Translations under genes and position numbers: made by a program
Shown here: positions 4,830-5,763 of the stretch, in pieces
Layout: each line of letters starts with the position of its first letter
How positions within the stretch are numbered: the first letter of the stretch is position 1
Notes under the pieces: generated by a model
The model's database searches: none
Seen by the model: the letters and a program-made list of their open reading frames with translations, nothing else
What the model was told of the DNA's origin: nothing
DNA from: Chloroflexota bacterium
Lineage (GTDB): Bacteria; Chloroflexota; Anaerolineae; Anaerolineales; Villigracilaceae
DNA length: 5,763 bases
Reading direction: 5' to 3'
Assembly: GCA_021812905.1 (NCBI GenBank)
Contig: JAKAMM010000126.1
Coordinates: 1-5,763, forward strand

Positions 4830-5763
4830 CTACTTCTTCATCGGCCTTGCCATTTCATCTTTGACGGCATGATACAAATTCTCGGCTTTGAGTTCGCTCA
4901 AGGCATAGCACGGAGCTTTCAAATGCTCGGCAAGATTCTGCGCCAGTCCCTGGTCGAAGGCGGCGTGTTCCATGTTGATGACCACGCTCTTGACATGCTC
5001 GTGCGCGATCAATTCGGCGAAGCGGTAAGATTCTTCCTGGGGCGGCAGAGTGCCAATCGAAACGTTGCCCGCCCCATCGGTCAGGACGATCAGAAGCGGT
5101 TCCACATCCGGATGAGAATATTTCTCGTGCTGTAAAACGTCAGCAGCCATGAGCAGACCCGCCGAGAGCGGAGTCTTGCCGCCGACGGGAATATCCACCA
5201 GCGCGCGCTGGGCAAGCTGAACGGAGTTCGTGGGCGGCAAAATCATCGTGGCGCGATCCTTTTGAAAAACGATCAGCCCCACGCGGTCGCGGCGTTGATA
5301 CGCATCGGTCAAGAGCGAAAGGATGGCGCCCTTGGTGGCGTTCATGCGCTCGGCCACAGCCATTGACCAGGATGCATCCACCAAAAACAAAACCAGATTC
5401 GCCACTCGTTTGACGCGGATCTTGCGCTGCAGGTCGCCGCGCTCGATGGCGAAAGCCAGCCGCTTGCGTTTTTCCACGCGCTGTTTTTGGAAAGGCGCGG
5501 CGGCGCGCAGAGTGGCATCGAACGCGATGTCGTCCAGTTTATCGCCAGCCGGACGCGCCTTGATGTAACGTCCGTGCTTGCGCTCGGTCTTGGTCAGTGA
5601 ACGGCGGCCGGCATGTTTGCGCGCCAACTTGTCGAGCGGCGTATTTAATTTGCGCGGCTTGAAGGCCTCTCCGGGTTTGATCTTCTGACCGCCCTCCCAC
5701 CAATTGGCGTCAGTGTGCGCAAAGACATCCTGAGGCATCGGCTCAGGTTGGCCCTGTTGTTGA
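4830..5763 (-). CDS. Mg/Co-chelatase D-like VWA protein, C-terminal part (5' end off window)
   Basis: The frame is open to the right edge: residues QQQGQPEP precede the first visible Met at 5738, so the gene is cut by the window rather than starting there. What is seen is a Gln/Pro-rich linker, a basic charged stretch (about 20-110, counted from that Met), and a von Willebrand A domain. The domain has a complete MIDAS metal site: DASWS (D121, S123, S125), T189 in GGKTPLS and D221 in LTDG. This is the C-terminal layout of BchD/ChlD and related putative cobaltochelatase subunits, in which an AAA+ domain comes first and the VWA part docks on the partner subunit for metal insertion into a tetrapyrrole. 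Whether the metal is Mg or Co, or the protein is a MoxR/VWA-type chaperone, cannot be decided without the N-terminal half. Confidence 0.88.
   Translation of the reverse strand, partial: QQQGQPEPMPQDVFAHTDANWWEGGQKIKPGEAFKPRKLNTPLDKLARKHAGRRSLTKTERKHGRYIKARPAGDKLDDIAFDATLRAAAPFQKQRVEKRKRLAFAIERGDLQRKIRVKRVANLVLFLVDASWSMAVAERMNATKGAILSLLTDAYQRRDRVGLIVFQKDRATMILPPTNSVQLAQRALVDIPVGGKTPLSAGLLMAADVLQHEKYSHPDVEPLLIVLTDGAGNVSIGTLPPQEESYRFAELIAHEHVKSVVINMEHAAFDQGLAQNLAEHLKAPCYALSELKAENLYHAVKDEMARPMKK
4832..4877. repeat. Copy 2 of a 46-bp direct repeat (other copy 4084-4129)
   Basis: This 46-bp segment is the end of the chelatase-like gene, including the first base of its stop codon. It matches 4084-4129 at 42 of 46 positions with an offset of 748 bp. 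The two copies flank the nucleotidyltransferase gene in direct orientation. Confidence 0.8.

Noticed and set aside
4137..5763. Toxin-antitoxin pair formed by the nucleotidyltransferase and a neighbour
   Set aside because: No small antitoxin-like (HEPN or AbiEi-type) partner gene is visible next to it. The neighbour is a large chelatase-like VWA protein.

Overview
The window reads as a piece of a bacterial chromosome, most likely from Chloroflexota (Anaerolineae-like). This placement is an inference with moderate-to-low confidence. It rests on the protein style, on textbook TTGACA/TATAAT promoters, on a Gram-positive/Chloroflexi-type GAAC-N4-GTTC palindrome, and on two copies of a dispersed GTCATTGCGAG...CTCGCAATGAC palindromic repeat. 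Six protein genes are supported: two on the + strand, then four on the - strand. There is no rRNA, no convincing tRNA, no CRISPR array and no transposase gene.

Left part (1-2389). A near-consensus promoter at 85-112 fires leftwards out of the window into an untranslated leader; its gene is not visible, and the leader carries weak T-box-like motifs. Rightwards lies a two-component operon: an OmpR/PhoB-type response regulator (225-902) and its membrane histidine kinase (998-2389). The gap between them is almost filled by a palindromic repeat (906-990). Direct repeats at the regulator's promoter are candidate autoregulatory sites.

Middle (2386-4027). The kinase converges on a - strand pair. The upstream gene of the pair (3193-3966) encodes an unrecognised four-helix membrane protein with a Pro/Gln-rich tail. 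Downstream of it is a membrane-anchored lytic transglycosylase (2386-3057). The two are separated by the second copy of the palindromic repeat. The pair is preceded by a perfect-consensus promoter (3998-4027) whose spacer holds a 16-bp palindrome with the core GAAC-AATT-GTTC. That core matches the LexA box of Gram-positive bacteria, so DNA-damage control is a testable possibility.

Right part (4048-5763). A second - strand unit starts beyond the right edge with the C-terminal part of a Mg/Co-chelatase D-like VWA protein. It continues with a small nucleotidyltransferase-fold protein (4137-4817) and ends at a hairpin terminator (4048-4076). The last 15 codons of the chelatase-like gene occur twice: once as its real end (4832-4877) and once as a remnant after the nucleotidyltransferase gene (4084-4129), directly before the terminator. 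This suggests that the nucleotidyltransferase gene was inserted at the 3' end of the chelatase-like gene and brought a replacement tail with it.

The strongest leads are the LexA-like operator, the 3'-tail duplication around the nucleotidyltransferase gene, and the two repeats that keep the same folded architecture while their side hairpins differ in sequence.
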